From contig RHMC01000002.1 in assembly GCA_003719395.1 (NCBI GenBank), positions 1 through 64,000 on the forward strand: 64,000 nt of DNA, in the 5' to 3' direction. Positions 1-9,242 of this stretch are shown piece after piece. The stretch's first letter is position 1; each line of letters begins with the position of its first letter. This DNA comes from Streptomyces altiplanensis. GTDB lineage: Bacteria > Actinomycetota > Actinomycetes > Streptomycetales > Streptomycetaceae. A model generated the notes under the pieces. The model ran no database searches. It saw only the letters and a list, made by a program, of their open reading frames with translations, and had not been told where the DNA came from. The position numbers and the translations under genes were made by a program.

Positions 1-132
1 TCGATTCAAGCGACTCTGCCGAACGCTGACCGAGTGAAGATCACCAACAGCATCCGGAATGTGTGCCAGAGCCGGAACCACGACCCGCGGATAAAGAGAA
101 GAACCGGGAAAGCCGTGCTGTCGGCACCGGGA

Positions 133-825
133 TCAGTCGGCGAGCCGGCCGGTCTCACAGACCCGGCGGGCGACCTCGCGCAGCTTGGTGTTCGTTTCCT
201 GGGAGTACTTGCGCAGAACGTCGAAAGCCTGCTCCTCCTCCAGGCCGTGGCGCCCCATGAGGATGCCCATGGCTTCACCGATGACGTGCCGGGTGGTGAG
301 TGCCTCGCGCATCTGGGCTTCGGCCCGGGCGCTGGAGAAGGCGACCGCAGCATGGGAGGCAAGCAGCCATCCGGCGGCCTCGCTGGCTTTGGTGAAGGCG
401 CCGGGCTTGCGGGAGTAGAGGTCCAGCGCGCCCAGCTCTTCCTCATCGGTGTAGAGCAGGAAACCCATCATGCTGCCCAGTCCCAGCTCCCGGGCCCGGG
501 GCACATAGTCGGGCCAGCGGTCGGCGTGCCGGGTGAAGTCGTGGACGCGCATGATCCGCTCGTGCCCGGCGCGGCGGGCCACGTCGAAGCACGGACCCTG
601 CCTCAGACGCTCCTGCAACCGGTCGCTGTCGACGACCACCTGCTCCGTCGGCGCCAGGGACTGAACCCGGTCTCCGTGGACCAGGAGGATGCCGGCCGCC
701 TCACAGCCCTCCACAAGCTCCACCGCGCCGCTGGTGATCCGCTCCAGCGTGGCATCCACGCTTTCCTGCGCCAGCAGATCCCGGGCCATAAAGGCCATTT
801 GCTGCGCGAACGCCTGCCAGTCCAT
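133..825 (-). CDS. GAF and ANTAR domain-containing transcription antitermination regulator
   Basis: 230 aa. Residues about 15-160 form a GAF-type sensory domain. The last 60 residues are an ANTAR domain (RHVIGEAMGILMGRHG, then AFDVLRKYSQETN and KLREVARRV), the RNA-binding fold that tunes transcription termination. The ATG at 825 follows a GGAGGA site, which fixes the start. Family knowledge: GAF-ANTAR proteins are cytosolic signal-responsive antiterminators common in streptomycetes, and the ligand cannot be predicted. The gene is transcribed toward the left window edge and no partner kinase is adjacent. It is intact and not frameshifted, unlike many genes in this window. Confidence 0.9.
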   Translation of the reverse strand: MDWQAFAQQMAFMARDLLAQESVDATLERITSGAVELVEGCEAAGILLVHGDRVQSLAPTEQVVVDSDRLQERLRQGPCFDVARRAGHERIMRVHDFTRHADRWPDYVPRARELGLGSMMGFLLYTDEEELGALDLYSRKPGAFTKASEAAGWLLASHAAVAFSSARAEAQMREALTTRHVIGEAMGILMGRHGLEEEQAFDVLRKYSQETNTKLREVARRVCETGRLAD

Positions 826-1335
826 CCCGTCCTCCTCCGCACCACGCCCCGCCGCTCATCAGCAGAACACACCTGTCCCCGATCACACCGGTACGGCATG
901 CACCCCGCGGGGAGCGCCCACCCGCCCAGGGGCGACCGTCGGCAACCGGGACGAGCCGCCGCGAACGCGCAGCCGGCAGTCATGCGGTCCGTGGCCGAGC
1001 AAGGACCACGCCATCCACGGCCCGGACGCTCCCACCCCTGCCCCCACGGGCAGCGAAGCCCGGGCGGCCGGCCCATTCCGAGCTGATGATCCGGGCGTGC
1101 CCCTGGTGAAGCGGGGCCAGTGTCCCGAGTCGGAGATTCCTGGGAATACCCGTGAGCATCCGGCCCGATCGAAGCCCGCCCGGCTCCCGCTTCGCCCGGT
1201 CTCAAGGCGCCCGAGGCCCGTGGCCGACGGTTACCGATTCGCCGGAGAACTTCCGGCTCAGGACACCGCCCCGCCGGGAGACGGTTCCGGCGGAGTTCGG
1301 CCCCGGGGCCGGGCGGGTGCGACGGCGCCCTGTTG
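826..1335. other. gene-poor stretch
   Basis: About 500 bases between the GAF-ANTAR gene and a small membrane gene. Both strands have open frames, but all are proline/arginine-rich shadow translations with no recognisable domain and no convincing ribosome binding site. I see nothing definite here beyond the likely promoter of the GAF-ANTAR gene at its left end. Confidence 0.4.
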
Positions 1336-1536
1336 TCAGGGCCGGGCGAGGCCGGCCAGCACCGCGGCGAAGCTCAGGACAGCGGCAAGGACAGCGAGGG
1401 TCAGCAGCAGGAGTTGCAGATACTTCAGGGCAATCACCAGCCTGCCCGTTTTGTTTACCGGCGTTTCGGGACGGCGGGTGTGTCCGGGCCAGTTGTTGAC
1501 GGACTCGACGGGGTCCGTGGCGTCATCTTGATTCAT
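1336..1536 (-). CDS. putative small single-pass membrane protein
   Basis: 66 aa if the ATG at 1536 is used. The first 35 residues are hydrophilic. A run of about 25 hydrophobic residues (LQLLLLTLAVLAAVLSFAAV) near the C-terminus looks like one membrane helix. The same frame is open further upstream to 1701, but that extension has no coding character. No strong Shine-Dalgarno site precedes the ATG. I do not recognise the protein. It could be a chance open frame, though the clean helix and charged N-terminus favour a small tail-anchored membrane protein. Confidence 0.35.
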   Translation of the reverse strand: MNQDDATDPVESVNNWPGHTRRPETPVNKTGRLVIALKYLQLLLLTLAVLAAVLSFAAVLAGLARP

Positions 1537-2453
1537 TGTCTGAAAACGTGCCGGCAACGGCAGAGGAACGGCGGCACGGGGCACTGTCACGGAATCAGTA
1601 CGAGAGACGGTGGGGCGTGACTGCGCACCGCAGTACGTTGCATTGCCGGAAAGAGGGATCCTGCGCGCGGCGTTCGGTTCCTCTTCGGCCTCTGCCGACA
1701 AGGCAGTCGCCGAGCGGGACGGACCGGCCGCAGGCGAGAGCCGGTGCGCAGCAGGAGGGTTCCACCGGTTTTCCTTTTATGCCTTTTGCCGGCCCTGAGG
1801 GTTCAAGTCGGCGCAGCTTACGCAACTTGGCATATGTCGATGCGTTATGCGGATGCTATCGCGCGCTTGAGGGGCGACCACTTCACGGAAGCCCGACTCG
1901 TTTGCCGTCACGGGTTGGTGGCGGAACAGGGATTCTCATGGCGGACACCGTGTTGTGGTTCACCATTGCCTGTGCTTCGGCACGCACCGTGCTGTGGTCG
2001 GTCGTCCCGTCGTCGGCCAGCCGGGTGCGACATGTCGATGCCGTCGAACTGCGGCGCCACCGCAAGCTCGGAGCGGCCCTGACCGGCCCCCGGCCGACAG
2101 GCCGGCCATCCGGGCGGACGACACCGGAAAGCGATCCTCCCGCACCGGCCGCGGCCCACCACCACCACGCTCCCGGCGAACACGGCCGAGCCCCTCCGTC
2201 CCGGTGCCGGGGAAGCGCGCCGGTCCCCGCCGGCAGACACCGAACACCGGCGCACGTGATCTCCCCGCGCTGCCCGCACCAGGAGGCGCCCGTATACCCC
2301 AGCGCCTGCAGAACCGATAAAACACCAGGCTGAATTACTCCATATGCGACAAGGCAGCCACCCGTTTGCCGCACATCCTGCCCAATCCGCGCAGCGTTGG
2401 ACCGGGTATGACGAAAGTGAGTCCGTTGCTTGCCCCAGGTGTGCGCCTGATGG
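1537..2453. other. gene-poor stretch
   Basis: About 900 bases without a convincing gene. Long open frames exist on both strands, but they are overlapping GC-driven frames with no domain, motif or ribosome binding site I can support. No hairpin or repeat stands out. The segment around 1780-1990 is less GC-rich than its surroundings, which in this genome type fits non-coding or horizontally acquired DNA. Confidence 0.4.
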
Positions 2454-3404
2454 GTGCACAGAACACCCCACCTGCCGTCCGGGCAGGAGACCGGGGTTTC
2501 CCCCCGGCTGCCGGTCATGTCCTCCTGGGGCCGACCGCGACCCCGCAGCCTGTTCATGGGTGAGTCCCGCGGCCGCCACAGCCGTGTCGGTCCGCCCTCC
2601 CTTTCCAGCTCCCCCGGCGGCTGGTCCCACCCGACCGACGGTCAGCCGCAGGCCGGAGTCTGGGATCGTCCCGCGCCCCTGGCCGACCAGCTGGACGTGC
2701 GCTGGGATCCGGCGGAGGAACTTGCCCGCCTCCTGCACGAAGCCGTCCAGACCGAAAGAGCCGCCGGGCCGCCGTCCGCGGAGATCGGTGACCTGCCGGC
2801 CGCCGATGAGCCCCCGGCCGCCGAGGGCGCCGGTGCCCCTCTCGCGGGCCTGGCCGAGATCACGGCCGAGCTGCCGCCCCTGCGCCCAGCCCCCTCCCGG
2901 CGGCGCCGCACTCCCTCCCGGGAGAAGCGCGCGACGGGGACGCTGCAGACGACGAGTTTCTTCCTCGCCGCGCTCGCCGCCGTCGTGGTGTCCATGGTGT
3001 GTGTCTTCGGCGGCATGGTCGCCTACGACCCCCTGCGCCACCTCGCCCGGTACCGCACGTCCAGCGGGACGGTCAGGTGGTGGCCCCTGCTGGTGTACGG
3101 GCCGTGGATGGCCGCCTCGTTGTCGATCCTGCGCGCCACCCTGCACCGGCGCCGCGCCGTCCACTCCTGGGCCGTTGTGCTGCTGTTCTCCACCGTCTCG
3201 ATGCTCCTGTGCGTAGCCCAGGCACCCCGAACGCCGGTCGACGCGGCGGCCGCGGCGCTTCCCTCGCTGGCCGCTTTGGCCTGCTTCCAGCAGCTGGTCC
3301 GGCAGATCACTCTCACCCGGCCGCCCCGCCAGACCACACCACGCCACCGCACCCGGCAGTCACCGCCCCGGCAACCGGCCGACCGGGCCCGGACCACGAC
3401 CTGA
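2454..3404 (+). CDS. DUF2637-type (SpdB-like) membrane protein
   Basis: 316 aa from the first GTG. ATGs at 2517 and 2556 are alternative starts and no clear ribosome binding site decides. The N-terminal 150 residues are hydrophilic and rich in Pro, Ala and Arg. From about residue 160 there are several hydrophobic segments (FFLAALAAVVVSMVCVFGG, WWPLLVYGPWMAASLSI, WAVVLLFSTVSMLLCVA and a last one near LPSLAALACF), resembling the DUF2637 family. Family knowledge: DUF2637 proteins are common on actinobacterial plasmids and integrative elements, where some resemble Spd spreading proteins. Nothing nearby proves an element here, although IS remnants lie downstream. The function is unknown. Confidence 0.55.
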   Translation: MHRTPHLPSGQETGVSPRLPVMSSWGRPRPRSLFMGESRGRHSRVGPPSLSSSPGGWSHPTDGQPQAGVWDRPAPLADQLDVRWDPAEELARLLHEAVQTERAAGPPSAEIGDLPAADEPPAAEGAGAPLAGLAEITAELPPLRPAPSRRRRTPSREKRATGTLQTTSFFLAALAAVVVSMVCVFGGMVAYDPLRHLARYRTSSGTVRWWPLLVYGPWMAASLSILRATLHRRRAVHSWAVVLLFSTVSMLLCVAQAPRTPVDAAAAALPSLAALACFQQLVRQITLTRPPRQTTPRHRTRQSPPRQPADRARTTT

Positions 3405-3465
3405 CCGGGCCGCCTTCGGACCACGTCGGTTACGGCGTTCCCTCATGCCGGACGAGCGGTGCGGA

Positions 3466-3688
3466 TCAGGTGGCGGTCGGCCGCCGCAGGTTGCGCTCGA
3501 CAACCGAACCGACGGCGGTCATGCAGGAGGAGCAGTAACGTTCCTCGGCTGCTTCTCCCTGGGGCGGGGCAGCCGAGGCCGGCGGCGCCATCGGGCCCGC
3601 ACAGGGCGCTGGTCCTCGTCTCCTTGCTGATCACATGCCAGACCAGCCCGTCCTGGCCCGGTATCGGCTCCGCGTGCATCTCATACAT
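3466..3688 (-). pseudogene. small CxxC protein of Streptomyces-specific family, frame broken
   Basis: The ATG at 3688 opens with MYEMHAEPIPGQDGLVWHVI, and the stop of the partner frame is TGA at 3466. The first half reads in one frame. The second half, ERYCSSCMTAVGSVVERNL, reads in the adjacent frame, so a single-base shift lies near 3545-3570. Joined, it gives a roughly 75-aa protein with a C-terminal Cys-x-x-Cys pair that could bind metal. I recognise the overall pattern as a short protein seen repeatedly in Streptomyces and of unknown role. Either a sequencing indel or genuine decay explains the break. Confidence 0.5.
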
Positions 3689-3699
3689 TGGCCGTCCTC

Positions 3700-4209
3700 C
3701 AGTGATCGCAACCAGCCGGGGGCCCACTCACCCCCGCTTCCGATGAGAAGCCACCAAGCCCGGACAGGCGAATCGGCATAGGCCGGCAGAAGGAAAACAG
3801 GGCGCCACGGGCTTGCCGGACGCCCCGCTCACCCATGGCCGACTCGCCGACTCTTCGGCAGGCCGGGGCGCACGATGCTCGTGGCGGTGGCCGACAAGCA
3901 GCGTCCTGACCAAGGCCGCCTGGACGGACACGGGCTCGTAGACATCCACCGTGCGATCACCCTGCGCCAGGACACCGGAGAAGGAGTTCGGCCGAGCCGG
4001 CCCATGGAACAGGAACCTGTGCGCCCAAACGGACGCTGTCACTCCCCTGCCACACCGCCGGACGACGCGGTACTCCTGAGAACAGCTCTCCCGCCGTCGG
4101 CGGCGGGAGAGCACGGCGGACCGGCTGATCGATCTGCACGCACCGGCCGAAGCACGCGTGGCTCTGCGCACCGATTGCGGTTCTGACCCACCTTCTGCGG
4201 GGTGGGCCG
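3700..4209. other. gene-poor stretch beside an IS remnant
   Basis: About 500 bases with no supported gene. A short leftward reading around 3870-3990 has some coding flavour (TVDVYEPVSVQAALVRTLL) but no recognisable domain or start. A compact inverted repeat is seen near 4088-4115 (CTCCCGCCGTCGGCGGCGGGAG). The stretch adjoins a transposase fragment and is probably debris from an old insertion. Confidence 0.35.
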
Positions 4210-4391
4210 CTGTGAAAACCCCGGGCGGCCACTTCCCGACGAGCAGGCCGTACTGAAGCGTTTCCACACGGCGGTCATGTCCCTCGATCCCGTCGGCAAG
4301 GGCCGGGCCCGCTGGGACCATGCGCTGGAAAACCGCGCTGAACTCCTTCGATCCCACCTTCGCCGGCCACCTCCCGGCAGCCCGCCAGTGA
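4210..4391 (+). pseudogene. IS256-family (mutator) transposase C-terminal remnant
   Basis: Only the C-terminal end of the transposase survives, split over three frames. GHFPT near 4225 leads to DEQAVLK, then AVMSLDPVGKGRARW, and after a shift near 4320 MRWKTALNSFDPTFAG, ending HLPAARQ and a TGA at 4389-4391. This order matches the C-terminus of actinobacterial IS256-family transposases (GHFP, DEQA, then a conserved RW..ALN.F segment). The catalytic DDE region is absent, so it cannot be active. It marks an old, largely deleted insertion. I could not identify terminal inverted repeats. Confidence 0.65.
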
Positions 4392-4475
4392 TCTCAGCAA
4401 TCCAGCCGGACGGAAGCCCGCGGGCGGGAACGCGGAGTCCGGGTCACGAGCTCCCGCATCGAGAGCGGATCGCGT

Positions 4476-5656
4476 TCAGCGTCGCAGGACCCACCGCTGC
4501 ACCGACTCCACTGGGCCGTACGGGAAGCGCCGTAGCCACAGTGTGGCGCCCACCATCAGCACCACACACACCGCGGCCCACAGCCCCATCACCCACCACG
4601 GGTGGGCCGCACCGGTGAACCGGGTCGCGAAGCCCAGTCCGAAGCCGTACGAAACCACACCGCACAGCACGTTCTGCAGCACATAGCCGGACAGGGCCGT
4701 CCGGCCGACCGAGGTGAGGCCGGTGGTCAGCGGGCCGGGACGCCGTACCCGGTCCACCACTGCACCGATCAGCCCGATGTAGCCGACCGCGACCAGCGGC
4801 GCGGCGCAGTAGCGGCCCAGCAGGAACCAGTCCTGGTCCGCCATGGTGAAGGCCGTGAGAGGGATTCCCAGCCCCAGCCCCCAGCGGAGCATGCGGGTGC
4901 GGAGCCGTCGCCCCGTTGCGTCCGCGCCGAACGCGCCTGCCCGCAGCAGCCGCACCCCGAGCAGGAAGAGAAAGACCAGCAGCCCGAAGGAAAGGACCGG
5001 CTCCAGCCGCAGCACGAGTGCGTTCTCCAACCGGAAGGACACCTGGTCCAGGTAACCGCCGTACGCGTACAGGTCCACGACCTCACGCGAGACGCCGCCC
5101 CCGCTCTCCTGGCCGGCGCGGCCGACACCAGCGCGGCCGTGAGCAGGCCCATGACGGCCAGATGCAGTCCGGCCGCCCACCACATGGCCCGTAGCCGCGC
5201 CCGCTCCGACCGGGTCAGCAGCCATGCCACGAGCAGGGCGGTGACCGCGTATCCCATGAGTACGTCCCACGCGAAGACGAGAACGAAGTGCAAGGCCCCC
5301 TCGGCGAACAGGAACAGCGCCCGCCAACGGTAGCGGCCCGGCCAGGGCAGGCCGCGCCGTGCCGCGGAGTCGAACTGGATCGCCAGTCCCACTCCGAACA
5401 GGATCGTCAGCATCGACAGGAACTTCCCGTCCGCCGCGACGCGGAACAGCCTCTCGACGACTGCCGGTATGGTCCCTCGGCCACTTCCTCCGGTCCCGCT
5501 CTGCAGGATTCCCCACTCGGCGCCGGGAGCCGTGAAGATCCACACGTTGGTCATCAGCGTGCCCAGGATCGCGGCTCCGCGCAGTACGTCGAGCAGTGCG
5601 AGGCGACCGCCACTGGCGCCGGGCGTCGAGACAGGTAAGGGCAGGGTTTCGGTCAT
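4476..5656 (-). CDS. DUF418 family (YeiB-like) membrane protein, one frame break
   Basis: Starts MTETLPLPVS at 5656 and continues with DVLRGAAILGTLMTNVW, the typical first helix of the YeiB/DUF418 family. The frame breaks near 5115 (AALVSAAPA, then QESGGGVSREVVDLYAYGG in the next frame) and then runs to the TGA at 4476. The restored protein is about 390 aa, the normal family length, with roughly ten hydrophobic segments. The C-terminal DUF418 part carries SVGRTALSGYVLQN and HPWWVMGLW. Family knowledge: inner-membrane proteins of unknown biochemical role, related to acyltransferase-3-like proteins. The break sits in GCCGGCCAGGAG and probably reflects a one-base indel. Confidence 0.75.
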
Positions 5657-6471
5657 GTCCCCATGGTGGGGGCCTCTCGCCCGGCTCTCGTCGTGAGCAA
5701 GGACGAACCCGGGCTACATCGAAAGATGCACCGGGCCGTGCGCGGAACACTTCCCCAGCGGGGCGCGGACCCGGACGCCCCTCGGCCTGCGCCCCATCCA
5801 CGCGGCGACGGCTGCCGGCCCGCTCGATCCCGCCGCGAACTCTCCGACCGCCGGGCCGGCCACCACGCATGACTCCCCGTCCACGGGGGCACCAGCACCC
5901 TGGTCCCCCCGACCGGACGGCTCCCCCCGCCGTCCGACCCGAGACGGCCCCGCGAACCCGCCCCCAGGTCGCGGGGCGTCCCCCTCCCCCGCCACTTCTG
6001 AAGAACCTCACCGTTCCGGGGCCGCGAGCCGGGCATATGTGTGTCCACATCGCAAACGGGTCGAGCGGCCGGACACTTCTTGGCCGGCAACCCGCCCATC
6101 AGGAAATCCGCCTCTTCTCGCGCTCTGCCCACGCACCAACCTTCCCCGGGTCCAGCCAGGTTGGAAAGGGCTCATTGCGTGTATTCCCAGGCGTCTTCCC
6201 ACTGTGCTCCCCGGCCCTCCTCCTTGGGAAAGTCCGGCAGTGAGCGGCTGATATGGCTCGTCCTGTCTCAGCAACTTGAAGCCGCCTGCCATACCTAGGA
6301 TGATCAGCCATTCCAGCGTTCTTGGTGGGCGCGAGAGTTCGGACATCACCCCATCAGTGGGCCGATTTCCGGTTTGCTCTCCGCCGGAGTCCGGTGGAAC
6401 CCCCCGTTGCTTTCTCCCGCCCGCCTCGCACTGCTGCCCTGCTTCACCTCTCCCCCGTTCATGAGGAACTG
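5657..6471. other. long intergenic region upstream of the conservon
   Basis: About 800 bases between the divergent DUF418 gene and cvnA. No open frame on either strand shows a recognisable domain. The region should hold the conservon promoter and the DUF418 promoter, but I cannot pick -35/-10 boxes with confidence. No strong inverted repeat was noticed. Confidence 0.4.
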
Positions 6472-7878
6472 ATGACACAACACATACTGGAGGCGGTGAT
6501 CTGGTGCCTCGCGGCCATGGTGCTCGCGGGCTTGGTCCTGCTGGTACGCCAACGCCGGCTCACCGCCTCCCTGCGCCGGCGCCTGACGGCGCTGGAAGCC
6601 GACCTGCGCGCTCGTGACGAGGAGGCCCGGCACCTGGTCGAGGCCCGTCTTCCCGTGTTGGCGGAGGCTCCTCATCAGCCCGTACCCGTGCCCGGTCTGC
6701 TCGACCCGCAGCTGGGCCCGACGGCGTACGGACAGAGCCTGCAGCGGATCGAGGAGCTGTTCACCAGGGTTGCCGACACGGCACGGTCCCGGGCCGACCA
6801 GTCGGCGAGAGCGACGCTCAAGGCGGCGATGCGCGCACTCCAGGCCCTGGCGAACGAACAGCAGCTGTCGATCTCGGACATGCAGGACCGGCACGACAGT
6901 CCGGATGTGCTCCAGGATCTGCTGGAGATCGACCACGCCAATTCACAGTTCGGCCGGAGGGCCCAGGCCATCGCCGTACTCTGCGGATCGTGGCCGGGCC
7001 GGCAGCGGGTCGCCTCACCGCTGATCGACGTCGTACGCGGCGCGACGTCCCGGATCCGGGACTACCGGCGCGTCGAGATCCATTCGCGGGTCGACATGGA
7101 AGTGGTGAGCCGGGCGGTCGAGCCCGTGGTGCTCGCGGTCGCCGAACTGCTGGACAACGCGGCGCGCACTCGCAGCCCAACACCAAGGTCGAGGTCAGCA
7201 TCCAGCCCGCGCACAACGGCGTCTGTGTGGTCATCGACGATGCCGGAGTCGGCATGGACGCGCGTGAGACCGAGGAAGCGGGCCGGCGCCTGACGGGCCG
7301 TGAAGACATCGACATCAACCGGCTCGGCGACCCGCCCCAGTTCGGCTTCGCCGCCATCGGTGTGCTGGCCGCCCGGTACGGGTTCACCGTCTCGGTCGAC
7401 ACCCGGTCGCCCTACGGGGGAGTACGCGCCGTGGTGTTCCTCCCCCACGCACTCCTCAATCGCGTAAGCACCGCCAGGGCGGCGGCCGCGCAGGCGGCAG
7501 AGCAGGTCCCCGTGACACCGTCCGCTCCGATCACCCCGGCCGCGGCCTCCCGGCCCGGCTCCACCGCCGATGCCCCGCAGCCCCTGCCGAGCCGTGCGGA
7601 GTCCGCGCCCGCGGCTCCGGCGCCCGCCGGGGCAGGCACTGCCTCCCGCGGCCGCCGACGCCCCCCGGGCATCCACGGCAGGCGGCCTCCCCAAGCGCCG
7701 GCGCCGGGCCGCCCAGGACCAGGCAGCGGGACAGCAGGTGTCCGCCACATCACCCGGCGACGGTCACACCCCGGTTCGCCCGGCCGCCGAGACCGCGTTC
7801 CGCATGGGTGCGTTCGCCCGCGGCACCCGCTTCGGGCGTGCCGCCTCTCAAGACGACGAAGGGAACTCGCAGGAATGA
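6472..7878 (+). CDS. cvnA: conservon sensor-like ATP-binding protein CvnA, two frame breaks
   Basis: ATG at 6472 after a GAGG site. An N-terminal membrane helix (VIWCLAAMVLAGLVLLV) is followed by a coiled region and a histidine-kinase-like ATPase domain: LAVAELLDNAAR is the N box, and DDAGVGMD and GFAAIGVLAARYG are the G-box region. Breaks occur at about 7167 (one C missing in AAR/HSQPNTKVEV) and again near 7640. The true end in the last frame is GLPKRRRRAAQDQ to the TGA at 7876-7878, which overlaps cvnB as ATGA. Family knowledge: CvnA is a membrane-anchored kinase-like sensor whose classical phosphorylated His region is degenerate and which complexes with CvnB-D. The restored length of about 470 aa is usual. 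Confidence 0.82.
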
Positions 7879-8309
7879 ACGACCACATGGCCAACGAACT
7901 GGGCTGGATGCTCGACGAGGTCCTCAGGGTCCCCGAAGCCCGCCATGCGATCCTGCTGTCCGCGGACGGCATGCTCCGGGCGCACTCCCAGGGGATCGGG
8001 CGCGACGAGGCGGAGCGGCAGGCCGCCGCACTGTCCGGTCTCCAGTCGATCAGCCGCAGCACCGCCGAGTTCTGTGCCGAGGAGTCCTCCCCCTGGCAGC
8101 AGACACTGGTCGAATTCGTCGACGGGTACGTCTTCCTGGTAGCCCTCGGCGCCGGGGCCTACCTGGCCGTCTCCGCCACCCAGAACGTGGACATGGAGGC
8201 GGTCACCTACGGCATGCACAAGCTCGTCGACCGGCTGGGCAAGGAACTGACCAGTCCGCCCCGGCAGGACGCCGTACCCGCCCGGCCGGGCACCAGCCGT
8301 CCGGCATGA
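7875..8309 (+). CDS. cvnB: conservon roadblock/LC7 domain protein CvnB
   Basis: 144 aa, intact. Its ATG overlaps the cvnA stop and its stop overlaps the cvnC start (ATGA both times), indicating tight translational coupling. Typical roadblock/LC7 features include an N-terminal helix (ANELGWMLDEVLRVPEARHA), the central AILLSADGMLRAHS strand pair and the closing MHKLVDRLGKEL helix. Family knowledge: roadblock proteins such as MglB regulate small GTPases as GAPs or scaffolds, and CvnB is the presumed regulator of CvnD. Cytosolic, probably dimeric. Confidence 0.93.
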   Translation: MNDHMANELGWMLDEVLRVPEARHAILLSADGMLRAHSQGIGRDEAERQAAALSGLQSISRSTAEFCAEESSPWQQTLVEFVDGYVFLVALGAGAYLAVSATQNVDMEAVTYGMHKLVDRLGKELTSPPRQDAVPARPGTSRPA

Positions 8310-8665
8310 GCCCACCCCACAGGCGCGAACGGGGCCTGGTGCGCCCCTATGTCGTGACGGACGGCCGCGCCCACCCGACCCGCAACACGCTCGACCTGGT
8401 GACGCTCGTGGTGGCCGTGGGCAACCTGCCGCTCAGTGGCCTGAGTCCGGAGAAGCGCCGCGTCATGGAGCTCTGCCGAGGAGGAGCGCTGTCGGTCGCC
8501 GAAGTGGCAGGGCACCTGACGCTGGCGATCAGCGTCACCAAGGTCCTGCTCAGCGATCTGATCGACAGCGGCCACATCACCACCCGGCCCCCCATCCCCA
8601 GGGCCCAGCTCCCCGACGACCAGCTTCTCCAGGAGGTGCTTGATGGACTCCGCGCCCGGCTCTGA
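8306..8665 (+). CDS. cvnC: conservon DUF742 protein CvnC
   Basis: 119 aa from ATG 8306. DUF742 signature: LVRPYVVTDGRAHP near the N-terminus, then EKRRVMELCRGGALSVAEVA and a winged-helix-like C-terminal half ending GHITTRPP. Every known conservon carries one such gene between cvnB and cvnD. The 3' end overlaps the start of cvnD, so the four genes form one translationally coupled unit. The biochemical role is not settled; it is regarded as an adaptor in the CvnA-D membrane complex. Confidence 0.93.
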   Translation: MSPPHRRERGLVRPYVVTDGRAHPTRNTLDLVTLVVAVGNLPLSGLSPEKRRVMELCRGGALSVAEVAGHLTLAISVTKVLLSDLIDSGHITTRPPIPRAQLPDDQLLQEVLDGLRARL

Positions 8666-9242
8666 CCAGGTCTACGTCCCGGACACGGTCAGAACCGCGG
8701 TCAAAATTCTGGTCGTGGGTCACTTCGCGGTCGGCAAGACCACGTTCGTCGGCACCCTGTCCGAGATCCGGCCACTGCGTACCGAAGAGACCATGACGCA
8801 GGCCAGTGAACTGATCGACGACCTGGCCGGGAGTCCGGACAAGACCACGACCACCGTGGCCATGGACTTCGGCCGCCTCACGCTCAGCGAGCGACTGGTG
8901 CTGTACCTGTTCGGCGCTCCCGGTCAGAAGCGCTTCACCAAACTCTGGGAGGACATGCTGAACGGGGCGCTGGGAGCCCTGGTGCTGGCGGACACCCGGC
9001 GGCTCGACCAGTCCTTCGACATCATGGGCCTGCTGGAAGAGCACGGCATGCCGTACGCGGTCGCCGTCAACCAGTTCGACGACGCGCCGGTGTTTCCCGA
9101 AGCGGAAATACGTGAAGCACTCGACCTCCTCCCGGAAACCCCCCTCGTGCTCTGCGACGCACGCAGCACCGCGTCCTCCACCGAGGCGCTGATCTCCCTT
9201 GTCGCGTATCTCCAGACCCGCACCTCCCAGGAGTCTCGATGA
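8643..9242 (+). CDS. cvnD: conservon small GTPase CvnD
   Basis: 199 aa from ATG 8643; a TTG directly before it is an alternative. P-loop GHFAVGKTTFVG near residues 26-37, switch-region TTTTVAMDFGR, G3-like FGAPGQKRF with Gln retained, and G4-like VNQFD in place of NKxD. This is the DUF/MglA-like GTP-binding protein of conservons, expected to cycle between GDP and GTP at the membrane under control of CvnB. Its stop overlaps the following P450 start (ATGA at 9239-9242), so the P450 belongs to the same operon. Confidence 0.93.
   Translation: MDSAPGSDQVYVPDTVRTAVKILVVGHFAVGKTTFVGTLSEIRPLRTEETMTQASELIDDLAGSPDKTTTTVAMDFGRLTLSERLVLYLFGAPGQKRFTKLWEDMLNGALGALVLADTRRLDQSFDIMGLLEEHGMPYAVAVNQFDDAPVFPEAEIREALDLLPETPLVLCDARSTASSTEALISLVAYLQTRTSQESR

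Noticed and set aside
1908..3347. 479-aa leftward frame opposite the DUF2637-type gene
   Set aside because: Gly/Arg/Gln-rich antisense translation without domains. The plus strand shows clear membrane helices instead.
6990..8309. Apparent CvnA-CvnB fusion
   Set aside because: The frame runs through cvnB only because of a break near 7640. The adjacent frame gives the CvnA C-terminus and a stop overlapping the cvnB ATG, the usual conservon layout.
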